Below, piece after piece: positions 17,555-26,800 of a stretch of 64,000 bases of DNA. A program made the position numbers and the translations under genes. Each line of letters begins with the position of its first letter. Position 1 is the stretch's first letter. The stretch comes from Zobellia uliginosa (GTDB lineage Bacteria; Bacteroidota; Bacteroidia; Flavobacteriales; Flavobacteriaceae): positions 372,001 to 436,000 of the forward strand of contig NZ_JAHKPY010000002.1 in assembly GCF_018860745.1 (NCBI RefSeq), in the 5' to 3' direction. A model generated the notes under the pieces. It did no database searches. It was not told the DNA's origin and saw only the letters and a list, made by a program, of their open reading frames with translations.

Positions 17555-20032
17555 TTATTTTGAACTAATGGTTATTGTATTAGTTTTTAATCCGTTAGAA
17601 GTAGCGGAAATTTTGATGTTTCCGGCAGCCTCGGTAGATTTCACTACGAGTAAACATTTTCCGTTAAATGCTTTGATCTTAGTATCTTGAAACGACTCTA
17701 AAGAAGCTGGGTTTCCATTACCTACAGCGGCAAGACTTCCTGCTCCTTCTATGGTGAATTGTACTTGGTTATCAGCATTAGGAATAAGGTTTCCATCCGC
17801 ATCTGTTATATCAACTTCAATAAAAGAAAGGTCTTTTCCGTCTGCGGTTATTTCCGTACGGTCTGCTGTTAAGCGTATTTTTGATGCTTTTTTAGCTGTT
17901 TTAATTATTTTTTCAGTAACAGCTTTTCCGTCTTTATAACCAATTACTTTTAAGCTTCCCGGTTGGTAAGGAACATTCCAACTCAACCTGTATTTTGAAG
18001 TATACATTCCTTTTTCAAATCCACGAAATTCCGCTGGGATATCTGTAGTATCAACTCCTTTTACTTTTTTGCCCAATGACTTTCCGTTCACGATCAATTC
18101 TACTTCATCGCAATTCGTATAGGCATAAACTGGAATTTCTTCACCTTCTTTTCCTTCCCAGTTCCAATGTGGCAGTAAGTGAACCATAGGCTCTGTAGTC
18201 CATTGACTTTGGTAGAGGTAGTATCTGTCTTTTGGAAAGCCACATAAATCTACTGGAGCAAAATAAGAGGCGTGTACAGGCCAGTCAGCATTCCAATATC
18301 CATCCGTAGAATTATCGCGACCACCGTAAGGGGTGGGTTCACCAAGATAATCGAAGCCCGTCCACATGAATTCACCTAAAAATGTAGGATTTTCTGCCTG
18401 CACATCAAACTCAACATCTGGAGGATATGCCCATGGTGGGCCAACAGTAACATCATAACTAGAAACTTCCAAGGTTTCTTTCTTGTGATCATGTGTAATA
18501 GGTAGGGCATAGGTACCTCGGCTACTAGTCTGAGATGAGGTTTCAGAACCGTAAACAATCATATCAGGGTTTTCTCTAATCACTTCCCCGTAATCAAAAG
18601 GCTTATAGTTTAAACCTACAATATCTATCTGATAGGCTAATTTGTTTTTGAATGCTCCCGGGTAATTATTGAAACCTGCGGTAGTTGGTCTGGTATGATC
18701 TTCATCATGGCAGATGTCATTCAGCATTTTGGCCACTTTCCAACCGTCTTTTTCGCGTTGCTCTATAATTTCGTTTCCGATACTCCACATGACTACGGAA
18801 GGATGGTTACGGTCTCTTTTTATCATATCCCTTAAATCGCGCTCATGCCATTCATCAAAAAACTTGTTATACCCGTTTATGACCTTTGGTATTTTCCATT
18901 CATCAAAAGCTTCGTCCAATACTACAATACCTAATTTATCACAGATTTGAAGCATTTCGGGCGATGGTGGGTTATGACTTGTACGCAAGGCATTCACGCC
19001 CATACTTTGCATAATCTCCATTTGGCGTTCGGTAGCCCTGTAATTTACAGCACCTCCTAAAGGTCCTAGGTCATGGTGCATACATACACCCTTGAATTCA
19101 ACTGGTTCTTCATTCAATAGAAATCCTTCTTTGGCATCAAAAGAAATACTACGAATACCCAGTGTGCTTTTAAACTCATCTATAACTATATTCCCTTTTT
19201 TCACTTGCGTGACAACGTCATATAAATATGGATTCTCAACTCCCCATCGTTTGGGATTGTTAACTATTATTTCATCTATAATAACTTTCTCCGAAGATTT
19301 CTCTAGTCCTATTTTCTGACTGCTGGAGGCTATTACGTTATTGAGTCCGTCAATTATTTTGGTTTCTAGCGTTACCGAAGCTTTCTTTTTATCCGCATTC
19401 TTTACCGTAGTCTCAATTTTTACGGTAGCCTTTTCATCGGATACTTCTGGCGTAGTAATATAGGTTCCCCAAAGCGGAATGTGGACGGGGTTATTTACTT
19501 TTAAATAGGTGTTTCTATAGATGCCCGCACCAGAGTACCATCTGGAAGCTAAATCTTCCGGAGCAACCCTAACTGCAATTACGTTATCTTCTCCAAATTT
19601 GATGTATGGCGTTAAATCCAGCTCAAAACCTATGTAACCAAAGGGGCGTTCGCCAATATACTCTCCATTTATGTACACACGACTATTATTCATTACACCA
19701 TCAAATAAAACAGCTATTTGCTGAGCTGCATATTTCTTATCTATGGTAAAATGCTTACGGTACCAAGCAGTTCCATGAACCGGTAAACCACCTGTGCGAG
19801 CATTGTATTTTTTATCAAAAGGACCTTCAATGGCCCAATCGTGCGGTAAATTCAGTTTGCGCCAAGCTGCATCTTTAAAAGTGGATTTTTCAGCTCCAGA
19901 AGGGTCGCCCTTTTGAAAGAGCCAACCGCTATTAAAGGATACATCACCATGTGTAGCTTCAGAATTCAGTTGTGCAAAAGAAAAACTGAATTGTAGTAAA
20001 AGGATAAATAGAAAGCTTTTTTTCAACATCAT
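17555..20032 (-). CDS. GH2 beta-galactosidase-like enzyme, first gene of the main operon
   Basis: GH2 enzymes remove beta-linked terminal sugars with retention. The 825-residue protein has a signal peptide (FILLLQFSFSFAQ), an N-terminal jelly-roll (GTAWYRKHF, SRVYINGEYIG), an Ig-like domain and a TIM barrel with HHDLGPLGGA and RTSHNPPSPEML. The acid/base is Glu421 in SIGNEI and the nucleophile Glu497 in YGSETSS. After the barrel come about 250 residues of beta domains (DUF4982-like, then an Ig/invasin-like domain). It is the promoter-proximal gene of the minus-strand operon; about 360 nt separate it from the divergent GH29 gene. Beta-galactosidase is favoured by context, but GH2 also includes glucuronidases and mannosidases. 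Confidence 0.88.
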   Translation of the reverse strand: MMLKKSFLFILLLQFSFSFAQLNSEATHGDVSFNSGWLFQKGDPSGAEKSTFKDAAWRKLNLPHDWAIEGPFDKKYNARTGGLPVHGTAWYRKHFTIDKKYAAQQIAVLFDGVMNNSRVYINGEYIGERPFGYIGFELDLTPYIKFGEDNVIAVRVAPEDLASRWYSGAGIYRNTYLKVNNPVHIPLWGTYITTPEVSDEKATVKIETTVKNADKKKASVTLETKIIDGLNNVIASSSQKIGLEKSSEKVIIDEIIVNNPKRWGVENPYLYDVVTQVKKGNIVIDEFKSTLGIRSISFDAKEGFLLNEEPVEFKGVCMHHDLGPLGGAVNYRATERQMEIMQSMGVNALRTSHNPPSPEMLQICDKLGIVVLDEAFDEWKIPKVINGYNKFFDEWHERDLRDMIKRDRNHPSVVMWSIGNEIIEQREKDGWKVAKMLNDICHDEDHTRPTTAGFNNYPGAFKNKLAYQIDIVGLNYKPFDYGEVIRENPDMIVYGSETSSQTSSRGTYALPITHDHKKETLEVSSYDVTVGPPWAYPPDVEFDVQAENPTFLGEFMWTGFDYLGEPTPYGGRDNSTDGYWNADWPVHASYFAPVDLCGFPKDRYYLYQSQWTTEPMVHLLPHWNWEGKEGEEIPVYAYTNCDEVELIVNGKSLGKKVKGVDTTDIPAEFRGFEKGMYTSKYRLSWNVPYQPGSLKVIGYKDGKAVTEKIIKTAKKASKIRLTADRTEITADGKDLSFIEVDITDADGNLIPNADNQVQFTIEGAGSLAAVGNGNPASLESFQDTKIKAFNGKCLLVVKSTEAAGNIKISATSNGLKTNTITISSK

Positions 20033-20393
20033 ATTTGTGTTAATAATTGTAGAGGTGAAAGTCTAAAATAATTTTCAAGCAAAAGACCACGAACGGTTGA
20101 AAGAATAGAACAGATGGTTTTTTTAGAGAAGCTTGAATAAGTGAATCTAAAATTTAGGGCGTCACAGAGTAAACATTGAGATTTATGAGAGATTAAGGTT
20201 TGTCAATGTATTGTCTAGTTTTTAGGTTTGTCATAAACCAATAGCAGCATGTAGGTTGCTTGAAAAAGCACGAGTAAATGTTCATTTGTTATAACCTTTA
20301 GCACATTCGTGGCTCGCAGATGGGGCATAAAATTAGAATTTAGCAACTTCTAATAGGGCGAAATAAAATCGTATCGTCAATAACAACCACACT
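20033..20393. promoter_or_regulatory. Divergent intergenic region between GH2 and GH29
   Basis: This 361-nt stretch separates the divergently transcribed GH2 operon and the GH29 gene and must hold promoters for both. A good plus-strand candidate is listed separately. I could not find an equally convincing TAnnTTTG box for the minus-strand operon. No open reading frame or hairpin is evident. Confidence 0.6.
20200..20230 (+). promoter_or_regulatory. Predicted Bacteroidota-type promoter for GH29
   Basis: TTG at 20200-20202 (within TTTG) is followed after 20 nt by TAGGTTTG at 20223-20230, an exact fit to the Bacteroidota -33/-7 consensus TTTG...TAnnTTTG. Transcription would start near 20237, giving a leader of roughly 155 nt before the GH29 ATG. 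The match is seen in the sequence; its use is inferred. Confidence 0.5.
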
Positions 20394-21950
20394 ATGAATT
20401 TTAAACATTTAGCGGCACTCTCAGTCGCCATTATCTGTATAGCTTCTTGCGGCAGTTCAGATAAGAAAAATCAAAAAGTTACAGCACAATCAAGTGCTGC
20501 CGATACGACTAAGGTCTTTCAGCCTAATTGGGAATCCATCAAAAAAAACTATAAAGACCCTAAATGGTTTACTGATGATAAGTTCGGAATATTTATTCAC
20601 TGGGGCGCCTATTCGGTTCCTGCTTTTGGTTCGGAATGGTATCCTCGCCAGATGTATATGGATACCGCAACCTTTTCAGCTACTTTAAAGAAGGGAAAGA
20701 AAGGGCCAAACGCAACATATACTCACCACAAAAAGACTTGGGGAGACCAAAAGGAATTTGGATACAAAGATTTTATACCCATGTTCAAGGCTGAAAAATT
20801 TGATGCTAAGGAATGGATCGACCTATTTAAAAAATCTGGAGCTAAATATGTAGTTCCTGTAGCGGATCACCATGATGGTTTTGCGATGTACAAGTCAAAT
20901 ACCACACGTTGGAATTCATTTGATATGGGTCCAAAAAGAGATGTATTGGGCGAACTTTTTAAGGAAGGTAGAGAACAAGGTTTAAAAATGGGGGCTTCTT
21001 CGCATTTTGCCTTTAACTGGTCTTTTTATAATAAGAAAGATAAGTTTGATACGGTAGATCCGGAGTATGCCGATTTATATTCTAGCAAAGGAAAGGATTT
21101 AACGCAGCCTGTTTCGGAGGAATTTAAAGAGCGATGGTGGAAAAGAACAATTGATTTAGTGGACACCTACCAACCAGATATTCTTTATTTTGATTTTTAT
21201 GTTGATATTGAAGATTTTGCAGACTTAAGACCTAAACTGGCCGCTTACTACTATAATAAGGGCCGCGAGTGGGGTAAAGAAGTTTTGATCAATGATAAGA
21301 ATTTTGGTCATGAGGCATTTCCTGAAGGAACTGTGATATATGATCTTGAAAGAGGAAAACTTCCAGGTATTAGAAAATTGCCTTGGCAAACGGATACTTC
21401 TATAGGTAAGAATTCTTGGTCTCATGTTACCAACTGGGATTCTAAAACTGCCAATCAACTGATTGATGATTTAGTAGATATCGTCTCTAAAAACGGAAAT
21501 TTACTACTTAACGTAGGCCCAAAAGCCGATGGAACTATTCCTGATGACCAAAAAGAGATTCTATTGCAAATAGGAGATTGGCTTGCTACAAATGGAGATG
21601 CCATCTACGATACAAGATATTGGAAAACTTTTGGAGAAGGCCCTACAGAGGTTAAAAAGGGACATCATTCCGAAGGGAAAAACAAGGAGTTTACCGGACA
21701 AGATATCAGGTTTACCCAAAAAGGGGATAAGCTCTACGCCATTATGTTGGCTTGGCCAAAGAATGGTAACATTGATATAGAGTCTTTAGGAAGCGCCAAT
21801 GCATTTGCGGAAGGTGTAGACATCAAAGCAGTGAAATTATTGGGTAGTGATGCTAAAATTGATTTTGAGCAAACTAAAGAAGCACTATCGATTAAGAAAT
21901 TAGGTAAAAAATCGGGTGAGTATGCCCATGTATTAGAGATATCTATTTAA
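20394..21950 (+). CDS. GH29 alpha-L-fucosidase/alpha-L-galactosidase family lipoprotein
   Basis: GH29 enzymes are retaining exo-alpha-L-fucosidases, and relatives from porphyran loci act on alpha-L-galactose. The 518-residue protein has a lipobox at Cys19 (IICIASCGSSDKK) followed by lysine-rich residues, suggesting a periplasm-facing anchor. The diagnostic blocks are present: GIFIHWGAYSVPAFGSEWY near residue 66, VPVADHHDGFAMY, and the nucleophile Asp267 in DILYFDFYVD. The C-terminal 80 residues form the usual beta-sandwich. It is transcribed alone, divergent from the main operon and followed by a strong terminator. In an agar/porphyran locus it may remove L-galactose (possibly sulfated) or L-fucose. 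It shares only family-level similarity with the GH29 at 40343-41854. Confidence 0.9.
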   Translation: MNFKHLAALSVAIICIASCGSSDKKNQKVTAQSSAADTTKVFQPNWESIKKNYKDPKWFTDDKFGIFIHWGAYSVPAFGSEWYPRQMYMDTATFSATLKKGKKGPNATYTHHKKTWGDQKEFGYKDFIPMFKAEKFDAKEWIDLFKKSGAKYVVPVADHHDGFAMYKSNTTRWNSFDMGPKRDVLGELFKEGREQGLKMGASSHFAFNWSFYNKKDKFDTVDPEYADLYSSKGKDLTQPVSEEFKERWWKRTIDLVDTYQPDILYFDFYVDIEDFADLRPKLAAYYYNKGREWGKEVLINDKNFGHEAFPEGTVIYDLERGKLPGIRKLPWQTDTSIGKNSWSHVTNWDSKTANQLIDDLVDIVSKNGNLLLNVGPKADGTIPDDQKEILLQIGDWLATNGDAIYDTRYWKTFGEGPTEVKKGHHSEGKNKEFTGQDIRFTQKGDKLYAIMLAWPKNGNIDIESLGSANAFAEGVDIKAVKLLGSDAKIDFEQTKEALSIKKLGKKSGEYAHVLEISI

Positions 21951-21990
21951 GATTAAGCTCTACTTTAAGATTGTTTTTTTGTGTTAGTTT

Positions 21991-22027
21991 AAGTGCATCA
22001 ATCGTTCATAGTTGGTGCACTTTTTTT
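21991..22027 (+). terminator. Rho-independent terminator of GH29
   Basis: An 11-bp stem (AAGTGCATCAA paired with TTGGTGCACTT, one G-U pair) with a 10-nt loop is followed by a run of seven T. It lies 40 nt after the GH29 stop codon. Confidence 0.85.
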
Positions 22028-22087
22028 ATGTTCACACCGTAGATTAGGGTATGGTCGGCGACTTTCTTCCTTGCATTCTAAGCAAAG

Positions 22088-22125
22088 AAACAGCCCTGTT
22101 TATATGAATATGAACAGGGCTGTTT
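22088..22125 (-). terminator. Perfect 13-bp hairpin between converging genes (probable terminator)
   Basis: AAACAGCCCTGTT at 22088-22100 is exactly complementary to 22113-22125, with a 12-nt loop. It lies 26 nt beyond the stop of the minus-strand sulfatase and is followed on that strand by a T-rich stretch. It can also back up the GH29 terminator on the plus strand. Confidence 0.75.
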
Positions 22126-22151
22126 TAGTAGGTGTACTCAGTAAAGGTATT

Positions 22152-23714
22152 TTATTTCTTTGCTCTGTAGTTTTTGAGTACGCTGCTAATATCTAGAGTG
22201 TCTTCCATATCTTTTTGGAGTTTCATCAACTCTGCGAACATAGTATCTACTTTTTCCTGGTATTCTGGGTTTGCAGCTAAATCGTTCATTTCTTTTGGAT
22301 CTGCTTTCAGATCATAAAGTAAAACCACATCCATTTTTGGATATAGAATCAACTTATAACCATCTTTACGAATCATACGTTGTAAGTCTATATAACCGTT
22401 GTAGATAGCATCATAGTGGCTTTCTTTCCTATCACCGTTTACAAGGTCTAAGACGCTATTAAAGAATACATATTCAGGTTTCTTAACACCGGCTAATTCT
22501 AAACTTGTGGCCATGGCATCCTGCAAATAGATATCCGTATCAATTTTTTTGTCTTTAGGGATTTTTGGTCCCACAATCATCCAAGGAGCCCGTATACTAT
22601 GGTCAAATTGACTTTGTTTCCCAATTAAGCCATGTTTCCCGACCGCTAAACCGTGATCAGCCGTGAAGATGATATAGGTATTATCCATTTTGCCTGTTTT
22701 TTCCAATCCCTCTATAATTTTTCCAATCTGGAAATCTAAGTGAGTTATAAGGGCATAGTATTCTTTGGTATGTACTTTAACGGCAAATTCTGTTCTAGGA
22801 AAGGGCGCCAGTGCCTCATCTCTAAGACTAGGTCCGTTGCCCATGCCATCTTTGTAAGGGTAGAGGGGAAGGAAGCTTTCAGGAATGGTTATATCATCTA
22901 AAGAATACATATCTACAAACTCTTTTGGCGCCTGTCTTGGATCATGTGGAGCATTAAAAGCCAGGTACATAAAGAAAGGATTTTTACTTGTTTTGGTTTG
23001 GTCTATAAACCCAAGGGCATCGTCTCTTAAAACTTCGCTCCAGTGTTTGCCACCTTGCCAAAATCCACCGTGCTTCATATTGGTTGGCGTCCACGTAGTG
23101 TCATTTTCGTTCTGCGGCCTGTTGTAGCCAATAGGCATAATATCGGCAGGTTTAAGTCCGTTTTCTTTCAATGTTGAGAATTTAGAGCCAGTTAGCTCTT
23201 TTGCCCATGCATCACCAGGCATTCCAGGTCGCGTATGAACCACGTTTTGAAAAACATTCTGGGCCTTGGCATCAACATGCCATTTTCCGGTCATATACGT
23301 GTCGTATCCGGCACCTTCCATGAGTTTACCCCAAGTTTTGTCAAACTCTTTACCGTTATTCCAGTTTTCACGAAACTCATTTACCTCCCATAATTTTCTA
23401 CCAGAAATAATCATGGCCCGGGATGCTGCACAAATAGCACCGTTCCATCCACCCATATTAAAGGCATGCGTAAAAGTGGTTCCATTATGGACTAATTTGT
23501 CCAAGTTTGGGGTCTTGATTTCTTTATTTCCCAATGCGTTTATAGCATTATACGTCATATCATCGGCAAAAATGAAAACTACATTGGGTTTTGAAGGTGG
23601 TACTTCTTTCTTTTCGGCTTTGCAAGAGAATAGCAATACCGAGATAAGGGCAAGCGTTAAATTTTTCAAAGGATTAATTTTTGGAGTTATATTGTTTGTG
23701 ATGAATAATGTCAT
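22152..23714 (-). CDS. Family S1 sulfatase lipoprotein with an unusual C-A-A-S-R maturation site
   Basis: The 520-residue protein has a hydrophobic leader ending in a lipobox (SVLLFSC, Cys31) and S1 metal motifs (IFADDM near residue 50, FTADHGLAVGKHGL). The formylglycine site reads Cys95-A-A-S-R in AICAASRAMIISGR, with alanine where C-x-P-S-R sulfatases have proline; I re-read the codons (TGT GCA GCA TCC CGG) to confirm it. It is closely related to the sulfatase at 13180-14748 across the MYLAF-APHDPRQAP and GLAVG-HGL-GKQ blocks. It is transcribed on its own, between the GH29 terminator pair and the regulator gene. It may still be matured, because C-x-A-x-R variants exist, or may have reduced activity. 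Confidence 0.88.
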   Translation of the reverse strand: MTLFITNNITPKINPLKNLTLALISVLLFSCKAEKKEVPPSKPNVVFIFADDMTYNAINALGNKEIKTPNLDKLVHNGTTFTHAFNMGGWNGAICAASRAMIISGRKLWEVNEFRENWNNGKEFDKTWGKLMEGAGYDTYMTGKWHVDAKAQNVFQNVVHTRPGMPGDAWAKELTGSKFSTLKENGLKPADIMPIGYNRPQNENDTTWTPTNMKHGGFWQGGKHWSEVLRDDALGFIDQTKTSKNPFFMYLAFNAPHDPRQAPKEFVDMYSLDDITIPESFLPLYPYKDGMGNGPSLRDEALAPFPRTEFAVKVHTKEYYALITHLDFQIGKIIEGLEKTGKMDNTYIIFTADHGLAVGKHGLIGKQSQFDHSIRAPWMIVGPKIPKDKKIDTDIYLQDAMATSLELAGVKKPEYVFFNSVLDLVNGDRKESHYDAIYNGYIDLQRMIRKDGYKLILYPKMDVVLLYDLKADPKEMNDLAANPEYQEKVDTMFAELMKLQKDMEDTLDISSVLKNYRAKK

Positions 23715-23827
23715 TGTAAATATACTAAATCATGACTTAAAGTGTATTTTGGATACTTATTAGCCATGTGGACATAACAAAATGGTGTATTATCAGAATA
23801 GTGTTCATTGAACCTTTTCAACATTTT

Positions 23828-26800
23828 TTAGGTGTCAGCAGATTCTTTCTTCTTGCTAATTTGTTTTACGTATTCGCTAGGTACCATCCCAAATTGTTTT
23901 TTAAAGCATTTAGAGAAGTAAGAAGCCGTGCTAAACCCTGTTTTGTACATGATTTCTTTTACGGAATAATTACTTTTATTAAAGAACTGCACTGCTCGTT
24001 TTAGACGAATACTCCTAATAAATTCACTTGAGGACAGACCTGTAAGTTCTTTAAATTTTAGGTAAAGTGTACTTCGGCTAAGCCCCATTTCTTTTACGAG
24101 CATTTCTACATTAAAATCGGTGTTCATCATATGTTTCTCAACGATTTCTATAGCTTGGCTCAGGAATTTTTCGTCCATCGAGGTCACAGCAATTTCGCTG
24201 GGCTGAACTGTTATTTTTCGATTGAAACGTTTTCTTAGGTGCTCTCTTCGCTTAATTATATTTGAAAGCTTGAGTTTTAAAAGTTCAAAATCAAAAGGCT
24301 TTCGTAAATATTCATCAACACCCAATTCAAGGCTTTTTAACTCAATTTCTTGAGAAGATTTTGCAGTTAGAATTATTATGGGAATATGGCTTGTTTCTGG
24401 CTGACTCTTTAAGTTGCGGGAAAACTCAATACCATCCATTATAGGCATTACTATATCACAAATAACAATGTTGGGTATAACCTTTTTAGCTATTTCTAGT
24501 CCTTTCTTACCGTTTTCAGCTTGGTAAATGGTATAAATGTTCCCTAAAATTTTACTTATGAATGTACGAATATCTGGATTATCATCTACCACTAATAGAA
24601 CAGGTAGTTTAGGTCTTGTTTTGGACATGCCTTCATCAATGAGGTCGTCATTTAGACCAATAGCAAAAGACTCTGTTTCAGAAGAACGCACTAGAAAATC
24701 ATTATCTGAAACATCCTTACAACTAATTTCATCTATATTGGTGTATGCTTCTTTGTCTTGTGGTAAGCGCACTATGAACTTGGTACCCTTGTCCGGTTTA
24801 CTAAAAACTTGAATACGCCCCTGGTGGAGCTCTACCAGGTTTTTGGTAAACGAAAGCCCAATACCAATGCCTTCAGGGTTAATTTTATGGTTCTTTTCGC
24901 CTTCTTTAGCCGAATTGAAACGTTCAAATATTTTAGACATTTTTGCTTTTGGCATGCCAATTCCCGAATCTTTTACTTTAATGACTACTTCGCTCTTTCC
25001 GTCAACAATATCTTCTGATATTTTTACTTTGATTTGACCTCCGGCTTCGGTGAATTTGAAAGCGTTGGAAAGCAGGTTGTTCATTATTTTTTCTAAGGCT
25101 TCATGGTCAAACCAAGTGATTATAGAGACCGTAGAGGAATCTACTTCAAAATTAATTGACTGTTTGTGCGCCATAAATTGGAAGGGTTCAGCAACTTCAC
25201 GTATAAACGCTGTTATATCGCTATTTCTCATAACGAGCCTCATCTTTCCTTGGGTAATCTTTCTGAAATCTAACAGCTGGGTCACTAAGCGCAATAAATA
25301 ATTGGTATTTTTTTGCATTAGCCCTAATTGCTCTTTAAGCGATTTCTGATCAAGAGTAGATACATTTTTTTGGACATATTCTAGAGGTCCTTTTATGAGT
25401 GTTAAAGGTGTCCTGAATTCATGTGAAATATTGGTAAAAAACTCCAATTTCATACGCTGTAATTCTTCAGACCTTTCACGTTCAACAGATTCCAGTTCCA
25501 ATTGGTGCTTTTCCGAAGTTCTAATAAAAGTATACCTCCAGAACAACCATAGTAGCCCTAAAAACAACAAACCATAGCAAACGTATGCAACATAGGTAAG
25601 GTACCATGGCGGAATAATATGTATGCTCAAGGTAGTAGGTTTCGAATTCCATATGCCATCATTATTGCTTGCCTTTACTTTAAAAACATAGTCACCGGGT
25701 TTTAAATTGGTATAAGTGGCATATCTTTTCTTGGAGGTTGTCTCTGTCCAATCGGTATCAAAACCTTCTAGTTTGTAGGCATATTGATTTTTAGCAGGTG
25801 CAGCGTAGTGTAGTGCCGCAAATTCAAAAGAAAAGTTAGTGTTACCGTACTTTAATTCAATTTTCTTGCTTTTGCTGATGTTCTTTTCTAAAACAACTTT
25901 GCCATTTATTTCCTCACCTATTTCAACGGATTTATTAGAAATTAGCAAATCCGTGATTACAGTTTTAGCCGGATATTTGTTTTCTTGAATTTCATCTGGA
26001 TAAAAAGCATTGAAACCATTAATACCTCCAAACAACATTTCTCCATCCGCTCTTTTTAGACAAGCAAGCTCTTGGAATTCATTGTTTTGTAGGCCGTCAC
26101 TTGAATTGTAGTTTTTGAATATTTCCTTTTCTGGGTCAAAACTGGAAAGCCCTTTGTTAGTTGATAACCAAAGGTTTTGATTGCCATCCTCAAGAATACC
26201 TTTTATAACATTGTTAGGTAAGCCATTTAATGTGGAGTAGTGCTCAAAAGTTGCTGGATTTTCATCTGTGCCAGGTATGTATTTATTTAAGCCACCACCA
26301 AATGTTCCTGCCCATATGACCCCGGATAGGCTTTCGTACAATGAAAGAACGTAATTGTGACTAATGGATTTTGGATTAGTAGGGTCATGTTTGAATACCT
26401 TGAATTTTGGCCTTTTCTTATACTTTTCTTTGGAGGTAAGTACACAAAGTCCGTCACCGGTAGCTAACCATATGTTTCCATTGTGGTCTTCCAGTATGTT
26501 TCTGATAATATTACTGGAAACGGAATTAGTTTTTCCGGGGTAATGACCAAAAGATTGTTTTATAAAATGACCTACAGTATCGGTTTTTATCCAGCGGTGT
26601 ATACCGGTATTATAGGTGCCTACCCACAAATTTTCATTTGAGTCCGACAAAAGGCTGAAAACGCCATTGTTTAAATCTGTTTTTGTTAAGTTGGCCTCTG
26701 TAATCTTATTTGGATTGGAGATATCTAAAAAGTAGAGTCCGGGAAACCCTTCGGTACCAATCATTAAAATTGGTTTTTCTCCAATCTTAGTTTCTTCTAT

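Noticed and set aside
23266-23763. 165-codon plus-strand frame opposite the sulfatase start
   Set aside because: It overlaps a well-supported S1 sulfatase almost entirely and has no features of its own.
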